DNA of 64,000 nt from Yoonia litorea (GCF_900114675.1 NZ_FOZM01000002.1:543959-607958), one strand, 5' to 3'. Counted from the first letter of the stretch, positions 46,462-55,804 are shown. Notes: generated by a model not told the origin, from the sequence alone. Program-made: numbers and translations.

Positions 46462-48204
46462 ATGACGGCAGCGCCCAAGATTGATGTGCGCGACCTGAAG
46501 TCTGTGCGGCGTGCTGCACAGACCCCTGACTTGTTGCTTGGTGACGACTGGGTCGATCCCGAATTTTCCGAAGAGGGCGAGGAAGAAAGCAGGACCGGCT
46601 TTGGCCGTCTCATTTCCCTGCGCCGGTCGCCGATTGCCCGCAAGATCATCACATTCAACCTTGTCGCGCTGATCCTGCTGATTGCCGGTGTTCTTTATCT
46701 AAGCCCGTCCCGCGACAGCCTTGCCTTTCAGCGTGCCAAGGGCCTGGTCAATGAAGCACAGCTGATTGCCGATGTCTTTGAGGCGCAGTTGCCCGCCGTG
46801 GCGCCTGTGAACCTTGCCACCGCCGATGGCGTGAACCCGATCCAGACTTTGGCGAACCTCAACCTACGGGGCGGTGTCGAAGTGGCTGTCTTTGCCATGG
46901 ATGCAACAGTTGTCGCCCGCGCAACGGGCACGTTGGACACAGCCGAGATTGCAGAGCTTGAAGACCGCACAGGTGGAACCTTTGTCACTGATTTCCTGAT
47001 TTCAGTCTGGAGTGGCATCACCGGCGTTGTTCTGGCCCCGTTTGACGGGAGCGCCGACGGCGCGGAGCCGACACTGTTTGAGCTCTCACAAAACAGCGTG
47101 CGGGATGCATTGAACAACGGCACCCAGCTTGTCGCGGCAGAGGTCGGAGGCAACACAAGCTTTATCGTGACGACACCGATCCTGCGCAATGACGTGCCAG
47201 TCGGCGTGATCGCCGTCACCACAGCCGCCGGAGAGGTGGACAGCCTTGTTCTGCGTGAACGTGAACAGTATTTGCGCCTGTTCCTTGTCGGTATCTTTGT
47301 CAGTGTCGGCTTGAGCCTTGTGCTTGCCTCGACCATTGCAAACCCGCTGGCGCAGCTCGCCACGGCTGCCGAGGCCACGCAGGAACGCAACGCGCGGAAG
47401 CTTTCGCCAAAGCGCGTGCGCATCCCTGACTTTACCGCCCGACCTGACGAGATTGGTCGCCTTTCCGGGGCATTGCGGCGGATGGTACGTGCCCTTTATG
47501 AGCGGATCGAAAGCAACGAACAATTCGCTGCCGATGTGGCCCATGAAATCAAGAACCCGCTGGCCTCGCTGCGCTCTGCGGTTGGGACGATGCGCGTGGC
47601 GCGCCGTGATGATCAGCGCGAGAAACTGCTTGAAGTCATCGAACACGACGTGAAACGCCTTGACCGGCTGGTCAGCGATATCTCCAACGCGTCGCGTCTG
47701 GACAGCGAGTTGGTCAAGGAAGAGGAAGAATCCTTCGATCTTGTCAACATGCTCAACAACATCGCCGACTTCCTTGGGAAAGATGCCAGACTGCGTGGTG
47801 TCGAATTCGTGGCCGATCTGCCAAGCGAACCGATCATGGTGCAGGGTCTCGAAGGGCGTATGGCGCAGGTTTTCGTCAACCTGATCACAAATGCGATTTC
47901 CTTCTGCGAGGATGGCGACGCTATCCGCCTGTGGGCGCGGACCCGCCAGAACCGCGTTCTGGCTGTGGTCGAGGACACAGGTCCCGGTATCCCTGAAGAT
48001 GCGCTGACCAAAATCTTCCAGCGCTTCTATTCAGAGCGCCCCGTGGGCCAGTTCGGCAACAACTCCGGCCTTGGCCTTGCGATCTCGAAACAGATCGTCG
48101 AAGCGCATGGTGGTGTGATCTGGGCCGAGAACATCCGCCCGACCGATGCCGACCCGACCTCTGAACCGCTTGGCGCACGTTTTGTCGTGGGTCTGCCTCT
48201 CTGA
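46462..48204 (+). CDS. chvG: Sensor histidine kinase ChvG
   Basis: Inner-membrane sensor of 580 residues. Cytoplasmic N-terminus, membrane segments at about 61-80 and 271-291, a periplasmic sensor domain between them, HAMP (about 292-345), and a HisKA domain with His361 (AADVAHEIKNPLASL) and an HATPase with GPGIPE and GLGLAIS. It senses acid or envelope signals in related bacteria and phosphorylates ChvI; its signal here is unknown. Confidence 0.95.
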   Translation: MTAAPKIDVRDLKSVRRAAQTPDLLLGDDWVDPEFSEEGEEESRTGFGRLISLRRSPIARKIITFNLVALILLIAGVLYLSPSRDSLAFQRAKGLVNEAQLIADVFEAQLPAVAPVNLATADGVNPIQTLANLNLRGGVEVAVFAMDATVVARATGTLDTAEIAELEDRTGGTFVTDFLISVWSGITGVVLAPFDGSADGAEPTLFELSQNSVRDALNNGTQLVAAEVGGNTSFIVTTPILRNDVPVGVIAVTTAAGEVDSLVLREREQYLRLFLVGIFVSVGLSLVLASTIANPLAQLATAAEATQERNARKLSPKRVRIPDFTARPDEIGRLSGALRRMVRALYERIESNEQFAADVAHEIKNPLASLRSAVGTMRVARRDDQREKLLEVIEHDVKRLDRLVSDISNASRLDSELVKEEEESFDLVNMLNNIADFLGKDARLRGVEFVADLPSEPIMVQGLEGRMAQVFVNLITNAISFCEDGDAIRLWARTRQNRVLAVVEDTGPGIPEDALTKIFQRFYSERPVGQFGNNSGLGLAISKQIVEAHGGVIWAENIRPTDADPTSEPLGARFVVGLPL

Positions 48205-48216
48205 CGCTGAAAAACC

Positions 48217-48636
48217 ATGAGTGAAACCGTCCACGCCTCTGCTGTTGCATGGGACGGGCGTGCGTTGCTGATCACCGGTGCTTCAGGGCAAGGGAAATCG
48301 GGACTGGCACTATCGCTCATGGCCTTGGGCTGTCGTCTGGTCACTGATGATCGGGCCGTGCTGCTGGCGGATAACGGAGAGGTCCATGTCAGTCCCCATC
48401 CGCGTATCGCTGGACTGATCGAGGCACGCGGTGTCGGTATCCTGTCCGCAGAGTACTGTGCCGCCGCGCCGATTGCCTTTGTGGTTGATCTGGATCGCCA
48501 AGAGCCTGAGCGCCTGCCACCGCGTCGGTTTATCACGCTTTTGGGATGTGATCTGCCCTTGATCTACCGTGTGGATAGCCCAAACTGGGTGCCATCCCTT
48601 CTGCAACTCCTGAAATCCGGCTGGAGCGATCAATGA
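48217..48636 (+). CDS. hprK: HPr kinase/phosphorylase, short alphaproteobacterial form
   Basis: A 139-residue protein holding only the catalytic domain. The P-loop GASGQGKSG is at 21-29, and the HPrK-type region [20 protein letters not shown] [18 protein letters not shown] follows. The usual N-terminal domain of about 130 residues is absent, as in other alphaproteobacterial forms. Expected to act on Ser46 of HPr, encoded three genes on. Ends overlapping rapZ (ATGA). Confidence 0.9.
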   Translation: MSETVHASAVAWDGRALLITGASGQGKSGLALSLMALGCRLVTDDRAVLLADNGEVHVSPHPRIAGLIEARGVGILSAEYCAAAPIAFVVDLDRQEPERLPPRRFITLLGCDLPLIYRVDSPNWVPSLLQLLKSGWSDQ

Positions 48637-49547
48637 CAAAACCGGTTGCGACGCCGGCACAGCTTTCTCCGTCTGTCGTTCTGGTGACAGGACCTTCAGG
48701 TGCGGGCCGCTCGACGGCGATCAACGCGCTTGAGGATCTGGGGTTTGAGGTCATCGACAACCTGCCACTGTCGCTGTTGCCGCGATTGCTAAGCGGGCCC
48801 GCGCCAGCGCGCCCGTTGGCGCTTGGGCTGGATGCGCGCAACCGTGATTTCGGTGGTGCTGCGCTGGCTGAAAGTATCGACAGGGTGGCAGCTTTGGTGG
48901 GGGTGTCCGCGCAGGTGCTTTATCTGGATGCCAGCGAAGAGGAACTAATCCGCCGCTATTCCGAAACCCGTCGTCGCCACCCTTTGGCCCCTGATGGCAC
49001 ACCAGCCGAAGGGATTGGCAAGGAACTGGCCTTGCTTGCTGACATCAGAGCACGGGCGGATTTTCTGATCTCGACCACTGGTATGTCACCCCATGATCTG
49101 AAGGCCGAGATCGGGCGCTGGTTTGGCGGCGCCGAGACAGGGCAACTTAGCGTATCGGTCCAGTCGTTTTCCTACAAACGCGGTTTGCCGCGGGGGATCG
49201 ACATTGTGCTGGACTGCCGTTTTCTGCGTAATCCCCACTGGGATGAGGCCCTGCGTCCGCAAGATGGGCGTGATCGGGCTGTTGCCGACTATGTCGAGGC
49301 TGATCCCCGATTTGACGCTTTCTTTGCGCAGACCACATCTCTGTTAGAATTGCTGCTCCCGGCCTATCAAGAAGAAGGCAAGGCGCATCTTTCGATTGGC
49401 TTTGGCTGCACAGGCGGGCGGCACAGGTCGGTGATGATGGCGGAACGCATGACACAAGCTCTTGCACAACAAGGCTGGCATGTGTCTAAACGGCATCGCG
49501 AGTTAGAGCGTCTGACGGCGCAAGTTGGCAAGGAACGACAGGCTTGA
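48633..49547 (+). CDS. rapZ: RNase adapter RapZ
   Basis: A 304-residue P-loop protein. Its loop reads GPSGAGRST (20-28), with Arg (codon CGC) replacing the Walker A Lys. [20 protein letters not shown] and the C-terminal [17 protein letters not shown] identify the family. In enterobacteria RapZ delivers sRNAs for RNase E cleavage to control glmS; its role here may differ. It overlaps hprK and EIIA genes by 4 bases at each end. Confidence 0.9.
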   Translation: MTKPVATPAQLSPSVVLVTGPSGAGRSTAINALEDLGFEVIDNLPLSLLPRLLSGPAPARPLALGLDARNRDFGGAALAESIDRVAALVGVSAQVLYLDASEEELIRRYSETRRRHPLAPDGTPAEGIGKELALLADIRARADFLISTTGMSPHDLKAEIGRWFGGAETGQLSVSVQSFSYKRGLPRGIDIVLDCRFLRNPHWDEALRPQDGRDRAVADYVEADPRFDAFFAQTTSLLELLLPAYQEEGKAHLSIGFGCTGGRHRSVMMAERMTQALAQQGWHVSKRHRELERLTAQVGKERQA

Positions 49548-49939
49548 TCGGAATTGTGATCGTGGCACATGGCAGGTTGGCAGAGGAATATCTCTCTGCG
49601 GTCGAACATGTCGTGGGGCCACAGCCCGGCATGATGAGCATTACAATCGGCCCCGAAGACGATCGTGCCGTGAAACAGACCGAAATTTGTGACGCAGCGG
49701 ACTCTGTTGACACAGGGGACGGCGTTGTGATTGTGACCGATATGTTCGGCGGCTCGCCCACAAACCTGTCGCTGCGCGCCTGCAGTCCCGACAATCGCCG
49801 CATCCTTTACGGGGCCAATCTGCCGATGCTGATCAAACTGGCAAAGTCACGGAATGCATCGGTGCCTGATGCGGTCGATGCGGCGATCAAGGCGGCGCAT
49901 AAATATATCAACAGCCACAATGGCGGACTGCCGCAATGA
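49544..49939 (+). CDS. PTS EIIA (mannose-type) regulatory protein
   Basis: A 131-residue EIIA-Man domain with the phosphorylatable His9 in VIVAHG. It starts at a TTG overlapping the rapZ stop (TTGA). There is no EIIB/EIIC/EIID nearby, so it is likely a regulatory PTS component rather than a sugar transporter. [15 protein letters not shown] is a further EIIA-Man motif. Four bases overlap with HPr gene. Confidence 0.9.
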   Translation: MIGIVIVAHGRLAEEYLSAVEHVVGPQPGMMSITIGPEDDRAVKQTEICDAADSVDTGDGVVIVTDMFGGSPTNLSLRACSPDNRRILYGANLPMLIKLAKSRNASVPDAVDAAIKAAHKYINSHNGGLPQ

Positions 49940-50205
49940 GCTACAGACGCCTAGAAATTCAGAATATCAAGGGTTTGCATGCACGTGCGTCCGCCAAACT
50001 GGTCGAGGTCGTCGAAGCCTTTGATGCCGACGCCAAGGTCAGCAAGGATGGTGAAACCACCGGCGGTGACAGCATCATGGGCCTATTGATGCTCGCAGCC
50101 TCCATGGGTTCGCATATTGAGGTCGAGACCTCTGGTCCGCAGGCGGAAGAATTGGCCATCGCCATCGAAAACCTCGTGAACGACAAATTCGGTGAAGGCG
50201 ACTAG
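49936..50205 (+). CDS. ptsH: Phosphocarrier protein HPr
   Basis: An 89-residue phosphocarrier. His15 (KGLHARASAKL) accepts phosphate from Enzyme I, and Ser46 (GGDSIMGLLML) is the HprK site; both are intact. It completes an HprK-RapZ-EIIA-HPr cassette. No Enzyme I is in the window. Confidence 0.94.
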   Translation: MSYRRLEIQNIKGLHARASAKLVEVVEAFDADAKVSKDGETTGGDSIMGLLMLAASMGSHIEVETSGPQAEELAIAIENLVNDKFGEGD

Positions 50206-50230
50206 CGCATCGTCGCTTGCGGAGATCACA

Positions 50231-51118
50231 ATGAGTGACATGACATCGAAACCGCTGATCGGCCGCGGTGCCCCCGACGCGCGGCGGACGATCTACAACC
50301 GTGATGCGCTCACCTACTCGGATACATTCGACAGTGCGTGGCGGCGCAACGTGATCAAGGCGATTGAATGGTGCACCGGAAAGATCAAGGTCCTGCGCGT
50401 TGTCCGCCAGTTCGAGACGCAAGGAAAGCTGAAGGGACAGGCTTTCTGGGATGGCGCATTGGCGGCCATGGGAATCGATATCCAGACACCGCCTGAGCAA
50501 TATGCGCATATCCCGAAGTCCGGTCCGGTCATTGTCGTGGCGAACCATCCGCACGGATTGGTGGACGGGATGATCCTTGCCCAGATGCTGGGCCGCGTGC
50601 GCAGCGACTACCGTATCCTGACGCGCGCCTTTCTGACCGACATCGACGAAGACGCCGGCAGTGTGATGATCCCTGTGCCATTCCCGCATGATGTCGATGC
50701 GCAGGAAAAGATGATCGAAATGCGCCAGAAGTCTATGGCGCATCTTGAGGCAGGCGGGCTGATCGCACTTTTCCCGTCAGGCGTCGTGGCGACATCAAAG
50801 ACGATGTTTGGACCAATGATTGAAGCGGATTGGAACGTCTTTACGGCCAAGATGATCAGAAAATCGGGCGCAACAGTGGTGCCACTTTACTTCCCGGGGT
50901 CCAATTCGCGTTGGTATCACATGGCGAACCGCATTTCGCCTGTGTTGCGCCAGAGCCTGCTGATCCACGAGATCGCAAAAGCCTTCGACAAGCCGCAGAA
51001 GCCTGTCATCGGCGCGCCGTTTGATGCCGATGATCTGTCGGAACGGCTGAAGAAACCGCGCGAGGCTATGGCCTGGATGCGTGAACAGACGCTGCGCTTG
51101 CGCGAAAAGCGACGCTAA
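50231..51118 (+). CDS. Lysophospholipid acyltransferase family protein
   Basis: A 295-residue membrane-associated acyltransferase of the PlsC superfamily, with the HPxGxxDG-type variant of the HX4D catalytic site (VANHPHGLVDGMIL) and the EAGGLIALFPSG motif for substrate binding. Start at ATG 50231 with GGAG upstream; the frame before it overlaps the HPr gene. Substrate lipid unknown; members modify phospholipids or ornithine lipids. Its tail is nearly abutted by convergent hbdA. Confidence 0.88.
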   Translation: MSDMTSKPLIGRGAPDARRTIYNRDALTYSDTFDSAWRRNVIKAIEWCTGKIKVLRVVRQFETQGKLKGQAFWDGALAAMGIDIQTPPEQYAHIPKSGPVIVVANHPHGLVDGMILAQMLGRVRSDYRILTRAFLTDIDEDAGSVMIPVPFPHDVDAQEKMIEMRQKSMAHLEAGGLIALFPSGVVATSKTMFGPMIEADWNVFTAKMIRKSGATVVPLYFPGSNSRWYHMANRISPVLRQSLLIHEIAKAFDKPQKPVIGAPFDADDLSERLKKPREAMAWMREQTLRLREKRR

Positions 51119-51127
51119 CCCGGGTCT

Positions 51128-52003
51128 TTACCGCGTCGGGACAGGCGTCTCACCGCGATAATCGTAAAAACCCCGATCGGTTTTGCGGCCCAGCCAACCC
51201 GCCTCGACATACTTGGTCAACAACGGGCAGGGGCGGTATTTGGTATCGGCCAGACCATCGTGCAGGACGTTCATGATGGCCAGGCACGTATCCAGACCGA
51301 TGAAATCCGCCAGTTCCAGTGGCCCCATCGGATGGTTTGCGCCAAGCTTCAGTGATGTGTCGATCGACTTCACCGAGCCCACACCTTCGTAAAGGGTGTA
51401 GATCGCCTCGTTGATCATCGGCATCAGAATCCGGTTCACGATAAAGGCCGGGAAATCTTCAGCCGTAGCAGAGGTTTTGCCCAGTCGTTCCACAACGCCG
51501 TGGCAGGCCTGGAATGTCGCCTCATCCGTTGCGATCCCGCGGATCAATTCGACCAGTTGCATGATCGGGACCGGATTCATGAAGTGGAAGCCCATGAACC
51601 GTTCGGGCCTGTCTGTGCGCGACGCCAGACGTGTGATCGAAATCGAAGAGGTGTTCGACGTCAGGATCGTTTCCGGTTTGAGATGCGGCACAAGGTCTTC
51701 GAAGATCGCCGTCTTGATGGTTTCGCGTTCGGTCGCGGCTTCGATGATCAGATCGCTTTGGCCAAGGTCGGTCAGTGTCTTGGTCGATCCGATCCGGCGG
51801 AGCGCCTCTGACTTTTCGTCGGCAGTGATCAGCCCCTTGCCGACCTGTCTTTCCATATTCCGGTCAACCAACGACAGGGCCGCCTGCAACGCGTCCTCGC
51901 TGACATCGTTCAACAGCACTTCATATCCGGCAAGGGCGCAGACATGCGCGATGCCATTGCCCATCTGGCCAGCGCCAACGATGCCGATAGTGTTAATTGC
52001 CAT
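51128..52003 (-). CDS. hbdA: 3-hydroxybutyryl-CoA dehydrogenase
   Basis: A 291-residue NAD(P)-dependent dehydrogenase acting on short-chain 3-hydroxyacyl-CoA. The Rossmann motif GAGQMGNGIAH is at 10-20, and GFHFMNPVPIMQLVE carries the catalytic His; SNTSSISITRLA is also typical. AAAGGAA precedes the ATG at 52003. It converges on the acyltransferase gene; the upstream divergent gene is the DUF6473-like protein. A role in acetyl-CoA and C4 metabolism is expected. Confidence 0.92.
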   Translation of the reverse strand: MAINTIGIVGAGQMGNGIAHVCALAGYEVLLNDVSEDALQAALSLVDRNMERQVGKGLITADEKSEALRRIGSTKTLTDLGQSDLIIEAATERETIKTAIFEDLVPHLKPETILTSNTSSISITRLASRTDRPERFMGFHFMNPVPIMQLVELIRGIATDEATFQACHGVVERLGKTSATAEDFPAFIVNRILMPMINEAIYTLYEGVGSVKSIDTSLKLGANHPMGPLELADFIGLDTCLAIMNVLHDGLADTKYRPCPLLTKYVEAGWLGRKTDRGFYDYRGETPVPTR

Positions 52004-52165
52004 ATGACCATTCCTTTGACCGTTGCGCGTAGCATAGGCCTCCGGCAGGGGGGGCTTCAAGGCGGATCAGTCACAAGCAATTTAGACAAATGCGCACATT
52101 AAGCCTTCGTCAATTCTTGTGGTCAAAATAGCACCCAAACCTTCACTGGATGCGGGGCGCTGACG

Positions 52166-53011
52166 ATGAAGCAAGAACAGATCGAAGATGAACTTATTTC
52201 CTATTCGCCATGCCGGTATCACGGCTCACGCATGTTGTTTCGCGGGCCGCGCAAGCGTTTGAACCAGCCTTATCTGGCCTTTGTTGGTGGGACAGCCACC
52301 TATGGGAAGTTTATCGAACACCCGTTTCCCTATCTTGTGGAAAAGGCCATGCGCCAACCCGCGGTCAATCTGGGCTGCATCAATGGCGGTATTGATGCCT
52401 TTCTGGGTGATCCCGCCGTGACCGAAATTTGTCAGAACGCCGATCTGACCGTGCTGCAGATCATGGGCGCGAATGTCATATCCAACCGCTTCTATTCTGT
52501 GCATCCACGTCGGAACGACCGTTTTGTCGGCGCGTCATCTGTGATGCAGGCGATTTACCCTGACGTCGATTTCACCGGATTTTCCTTCACCCGTCATATG
52601 CTTGGTGCGTTGCAGACGAGATCGACCGACCGGTTCGAAACCATTGTGACCGAACTTCGCACAGCTTGGACTGCGCGGATGCGTCGATTTATCGAAATGC
52701 TAGGCCGGCCGCCGATGCTTCTGTGGCTGTCGGACACTGCGCCAAGCGATGTGCACTGGTCCGCCAATCCCAACCAGTTGCAGGCCGATCCCCTTTTCGT
52801 GACAAAAACCATGGTTGAGGATTTGCGCCCGCTTGTGCGCGATATCGTCTATGTCACACCGTCGCGAGAAGCTTTGTCCCAAGGGGTGAAGGGGATGGTC
52901 TTCCCGCCGTCACAGCGGCAGGCCGCGTCGGAAATGCTGGGTGTCAGTTGCCACCGTGAGGCGGCGGAGCAGCTCGTGCCTGCAATACGCGAGCAGCTCT
53001 ATGCGCTCTAA
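52166..53011 (+). CDS. DUF6473-like protein, SGNH-like
   Basis: A 281-residue cytoplasmic protein with a pattern resembling SGNH/GDSL hydrolases but lacking the serine: FVGGTATYGKF at block I, NLGCINGGIDAF at block II and QIMGANVISNRFY at block III. A family frequent in Rhodobacterales (DUF6473 in my memory), with several copies per genome. Function unknown. GGCCCGC-containing terminator follows. Divergent from hbdA. Confidence 0.7.
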   Translation: MKQEQIEDELISYSPCRYHGSRMLFRGPRKRLNQPYLAFVGGTATYGKFIEHPFPYLVEKAMRQPAVNLGCINGGIDAFLGDPAVTEICQNADLTVLQIMGANVISNRFYSVHPRRNDRFVGASSVMQAIYPDVDFTGFSFTRHMLGALQTRSTDRFETIVTELRTAWTARMRRFIEMLGRPPMLLWLSDTAPSDVHWSANPNQLQADPLFVTKTMVEDLRPLVRDIVYVTPSREALSQGVKGMVFPPSQRQAASEMLGVSCHREAAEQLVPAIREQLYAL

Positions 53012-53016
53012 CAAAA

Positions 53017-53040
53017 AAGGCCCGCATGACTGCGGGCCTT
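53017..53040 (-). terminator. Rho-independent terminator of etfA
   Basis: AAGGCCCGCA (53017-53026) pairs perfectly with TGCGGGCCTT (53031-53040), and on the minus strand is followed by six or more T. Lies 21 bases beyond the etfA stop, and 5 bases after the rightward DUF6473 gene, so it may serve both. Confidence 0.9.
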
Positions 53041-53061
53041 CTCACTTTCGGAAAGGAAGAG

Positions 53062-53988
53062 TTAGAGCTTTTCAGTCAGCTCAGGCACTGCTTCAAACAG
53101 GTCGGCAACCAGACCGTAGTCCGCCACCTGGAAGATCGGGGCTTCTTCGTCCTTGTTGATCGCAACGATGATCTTGGAGTCTTTCATACCCGCAAGGTGC
53201 TGGATCGCGCCGGAAATACCGACCGCGACGTAAAGATCAGGCGCAACGACCTTGCCGGTCTGACCGACCTGCCAGTCGTTTGGCGCGTAACCTGAGTCAA
53301 CAGCGGCCCGGGAGGCGCCGACAGCGGCATTCAATTTGTCAGCCAGTTTCTCGATCAGAGCAAAGTCGTCTTCGGAGCCAACACCGCGACCACCCGAAAC
53401 GACGACGCCAGCAGACGTCAGTTCGGGACGATCAGACGCTGCAACCTTGTCCTCGACCCATTCAGACAGGCCCGGATCACCGGCTGCACCGATGTTTTCA
53501 ACAGCGGCTGAACCACCCATGCCCGCAGCATCGAAACCCGCGGTACGGATCGTCATGACCTTCTTGTCGTCGGACGACTTGACCGTCTGGATTGCGTTAC
53601 CTGCGTAGATCGGGCGCTCGAATGTATCGGCATCCACGATTGCGGTGACTTCAGAGATCACCATGGCGTCCAGAAGCGCCGCGACACGTGGCATCACGTT
53701 CTTTGCGTCCGTGGTGCCGGGTGCCACGATGTGGCTGTAATCACCGGCAAGCGAAACAATCAGGTCAGCTGTCGGCTCGGCCAGACGATGACCCAGAACA
53801 GCATCCTCAGCACAAAGAACCTTTGCAACACCGTCGATCTTTGCCGCTTCGGCAGCGGCATCTGCGGCAGAGGCACCGGCACACAGCACGGTCACATCGC
53901 CAAGCGCCTGCGCCGCGGAGACAGCTTTTGCGGTCGCGTCAACGGCCAGAGCGCCGTCGGATACTTCACCAATCAGAAGAACAGCCAT
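53062..53988 (-). CDS. etfA: Electron transfer flavoprotein alpha subunit
   Basis: A 308-residue FAD-binding subunit that carries electrons from acyl-CoA dehydrogenases to ETF-ubiquinone oxidoreductase. The signature in the C-terminal half ([35 protein letters not shown], and [25 protein letters not shown]) is clear. It overlaps etfB by one base. With mcd it forms part of an acyl-CoA oxidation route. Confidence 0.97.
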   Translation of the reverse strand: MAVLLIGEVSDGALAVDATAKAVSAAQALGDVTVLCAGASAADAAAEAAKIDGVAKVLCAEDAVLGHRLAEPTADLIVSLAGDYSHIVAPGTTDAKNVMPRVAALLDAMVISEVTAIVDADTFERPIYAGNAIQTVKSSDDKKVMTIRTAGFDAAGMGGSAAVENIGAAGDPGLSEWVEDKVAASDRPELTSAGVVVSGGRGVGSEDDFALIEKLADKLNAAVGASRAAVDSGYAPNDWQVGQTGKVVAPDLYVAVGISGAIQHLAGMKDSKIIVAINKDEEAPIFQVADYGLVADLFEAVPELTEKL

Positions 53989-54746
53989 TATACAGCCCCC
54001 GCTTCTTTAAGTTTCTCGACAAGTTCATCCACCGAACCGACCATGATGCCAGCCTTGCGGGCCTCTGGTTCAGTCGTGCCAACGATGCTCAGACGCGGTG
54101 TCACGTCAACGCCGTAGTCAGCAGGCGTCTTTTCATCCAGAGGCTTTTTCTTGGCCTTCATGATGTTTGGCAGGGACGCATAGCGCGGCTCGTTCAGGCG
54201 CAGGTCCACAGTGACGATTGTCGGCATCTTGACCTTTACAGTCTGCAGACCGCCGTCAACTTCGCGGGTGACTGTGGCGTGGTCGCCATCAACGTCGACT
54301 TCGGATGCGAAGGTTGCCTGGCTCCAGCCCAGAAGAGCGGACAGCATCTGGCCTGTGGCGTTCATGTCGTTGTCGATGGCCTGCTTGCCGCACATCACCA
54401 GACCGGGCTGCTCTTCCTCGACGATTTTGGCGAGGATCTTGGCAACGGCCAGAGGTTCGATGTCGGTGTGCACATCATCGGCAGCGACGACGAGGATAGC
54501 ACGGTCTGCACCCATGGCGAGCGCTGTACGCAGTGTTTCCTGCGCTTGCTTGACGCCGATGGAAACCGCGACGACTTCTTCGGCCTTGCCAGCTTCGCGC
54601 AGGCGGATTGCTTCTTCGACTGCGATTTCGTCGAACGGGTTCATCGACATTTTGACGTTGGCAAGATCGACACCGGAACCATCCGCTTTGACGCGAACCT
54701 TCACGTTGTAGTCGATCACGCGCTTGACGGGTACGAGGACCTTCAT
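53988..54746 (-). CDS. etfB: Electron transfer flavoprotein beta subunit
   Basis: A 252-residue ETF subunit binding [17 protein letters not shown] and the signature [26 protein letters not shown] are typical; [15 protein letters not shown] is the second conserved block. It is first in the etfBA operon, with a 14-base perfect palindrome about 120 bases upstream. Confidence 0.97.
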   Translation of the reverse strand: MKVLVPVKRVIDYNVKVRVKADGSGVDLANVKMSMNPFDEIAVEEAIRLREAGKAEEVVAVSIGVKQAQETLRTALAMGADRAILVVAADDVHTDIEPLAVAKILAKIVEEEQPGLVMCGKQAIDNDMNATGQMLSALLGWSQATFASEVDVDGDHATVTREVDGGLQTVKVKMPTIVTVDLRLNEPRYASLPNIMKAKKKPLDEKTPADYGVDVTPRLSIVGTTEPEARKAGIMVGSVDELVEKLKEAGAV

Positions 54747-54861
54747 TTGCGTTTCTCTCCTAAGAATCTTTCAAGTCTTGTTCTCGGGATGTTGTTATCC
54801 TGCACCGCAGCATAGAAACAGTGCAAAATCGACGCGCAAAGGGTCACCGACGCCACGTTCT

Positions 54862-54875
54862 TGACGTGCACGTCA
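54862..54875. promoter_or_regulatory. 14-base perfect palindrome upstream of etfB
   Basis: TGACGTGCACGTCA is its own reverse complement. It lies 116-129 bases before the etfB start, in the 215-base gap after cobO. A likely operator, with no protein assigned. Confidence 0.4.
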
Positions 54876-54934
54876 TCCAATCGGCGGATTTCACGAAGAT
54901 GTTTGCGGTAACGGCTGGTGCGTTCGGTTTTGGC

Positions 54935-54955
54935 ACCGTCAGTGAGACGGTGCGC
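54935..54955 (-). terminator. Hairpin after cobO
   Basis: GCACCGTC pairs perfectly with GACGGTGC around the loop AGTGA, 7 bases beyond the cobO stop. No T-tract follows on either strand, so it may be a processing or rho-dependent stop rather than an intrinsic terminator. Confidence 0.45.
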
Positions 54956-54961
54956 AGTCCA

Positions 54962-55534
54962 TCAGCGGTTTGCGCCCGGAACCCAAAGCACGTCTTTGGT
55001 ACCGTTTTCGTTGGCGATGCGCGACGCCTGAAAGAACCAGTCCGAGAGGCGGTTCAGGTAGCGAACCGCCGCAGGGTTGATGGTTTCCATCGTGGCAAGC
55101 TCCACCGTGAGGCGTTCAGCCCGCCGTGTGACAGTCCGGCAGAGGTGCAGATGCGCCGCAAGTGCAGAGCCGCCTGGCAGGATGAAGCTTTTCAGCGGTT
55201 CAACCATTTTCGTCATTGCGTCGATTTCGGCCTCAAGGCGGTCCACCTGTGTCCCGCTCATCCGCAAGACCGGATAACCCGCCTCGTCATCCTTATCCAT
55301 GTCAGGTCGGCAGAGATCGGCACCAAGATCGAACAGGTCATTCTGGATCATGGCGAGTTGATCGTTGAGATCGCCTTCGGCGTGCAGACGGGCAAGGCCC
55401 ACGGTCGCGTTCACCTCGTCAACGGTGCCGTATGTCGAGACACGTAAGGAGTGCTTGGCCACGCGGCTGCCGTTGCCAAGCGCGGTATCGCCGCCGTCAC
55501 CGGTTTTTGTGTAGATTTTGTTCAGAACAACCAT
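54962..55534 (-). CDS. cobO: Cob(I)yrinic acid a,c-diamide adenosyltransferase, PduO type
   Basis: A 190-residue ATP:corrinoid adenosyltransferase that makes adenosylcobalamin. The PduO pattern IYTKTGDGGDTALGNGSRV is at the N-terminus, and RRAERLTVELA and YLNRLSDWFFQASR carry the ATP- and corrinoid-binding residues. Start at ATG 55534, a weak purine run before it. Its product would feed ethylmalonyl-CoA and methylmalonyl-CoA mutases. Symbol used for function; the fold is PduO rather than CobA/CobO proper. Confidence 0.88.
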   Translation of the reverse strand: MVVLNKIYTKTGDGGDTALGNGSRVAKHSLRVSTYGTVDEVNATVGLARLHAEGDLNDQLAMIQNDLFDLGADLCRPDMDKDDEAGYPVLRMSGTQVDRLEAEIDAMTKMVEPLKSFILPGGSALAAHLHLCRTVTRRAERLTVELATMETINPAAVRYLNRLSDWFFQASRIANENGTKDVLWVPGANR

Positions 55535-55547
55535 GTTTTCCGTTTCC

Positions 55548-55745
55548 CTAGCCGCGCAGATAAACAAAGAGCAAGATCAGCAGCACCGCAACGAACTGCG
55601 CGCCAATGCGCCAGCGCATCAGGCGGTTGGCGTGTTTTTTGTTGAACTCGCCGCCTTTTCCGAAGGTGCCGACCCCCATCAACAAGATGACGGCAACCGC
55701 GCCCACGGCGACCACCATTACCCAAAAAAGAGGATCATCTGTCAT
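55548..55745 (-). CDS. HIG1-domain twin-transmembrane protein
   Basis: A 65-residue membrane protein with two helices (about 6-24 and 46-63) joined by a basic loop KGGEFNKKHANRLMRWRIG, matching the HIG1 domain of hypoxia-induced mitochondrial proteins and their alphaproteobacterial relatives. Mitochondrial members assemble with cytochrome oxidase; a bacterial role is unproven. It lies 13 bases before cobO, so the two are co-transcribed. Confidence 0.87.
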   Translation of the reverse strand: MTDDPLFWVMVVAVGAVAVILLMGVGTFGKGGEFNKKHANRLMRWRIGAQFVAVLLILLFVYLRG

Positions 55746-55804
55746 TGTCTTGGTCCTTTATCGTGTCTGTGGCGATGTAGCAGCGTGGCGGCGGAAGAAA
55801 ACCC

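Noticed and set aside
48217..48636. Truncated hprK as a pseudogene
   Set aside because: The catalytic domain is complete and the gene is translationally coupled on its 3' side; short forms are normal in alphaproteobacteria.
53688..54815. 375-residue rightward frame
   Set aside because: Antisense to etfA and etfB, which are both certain.
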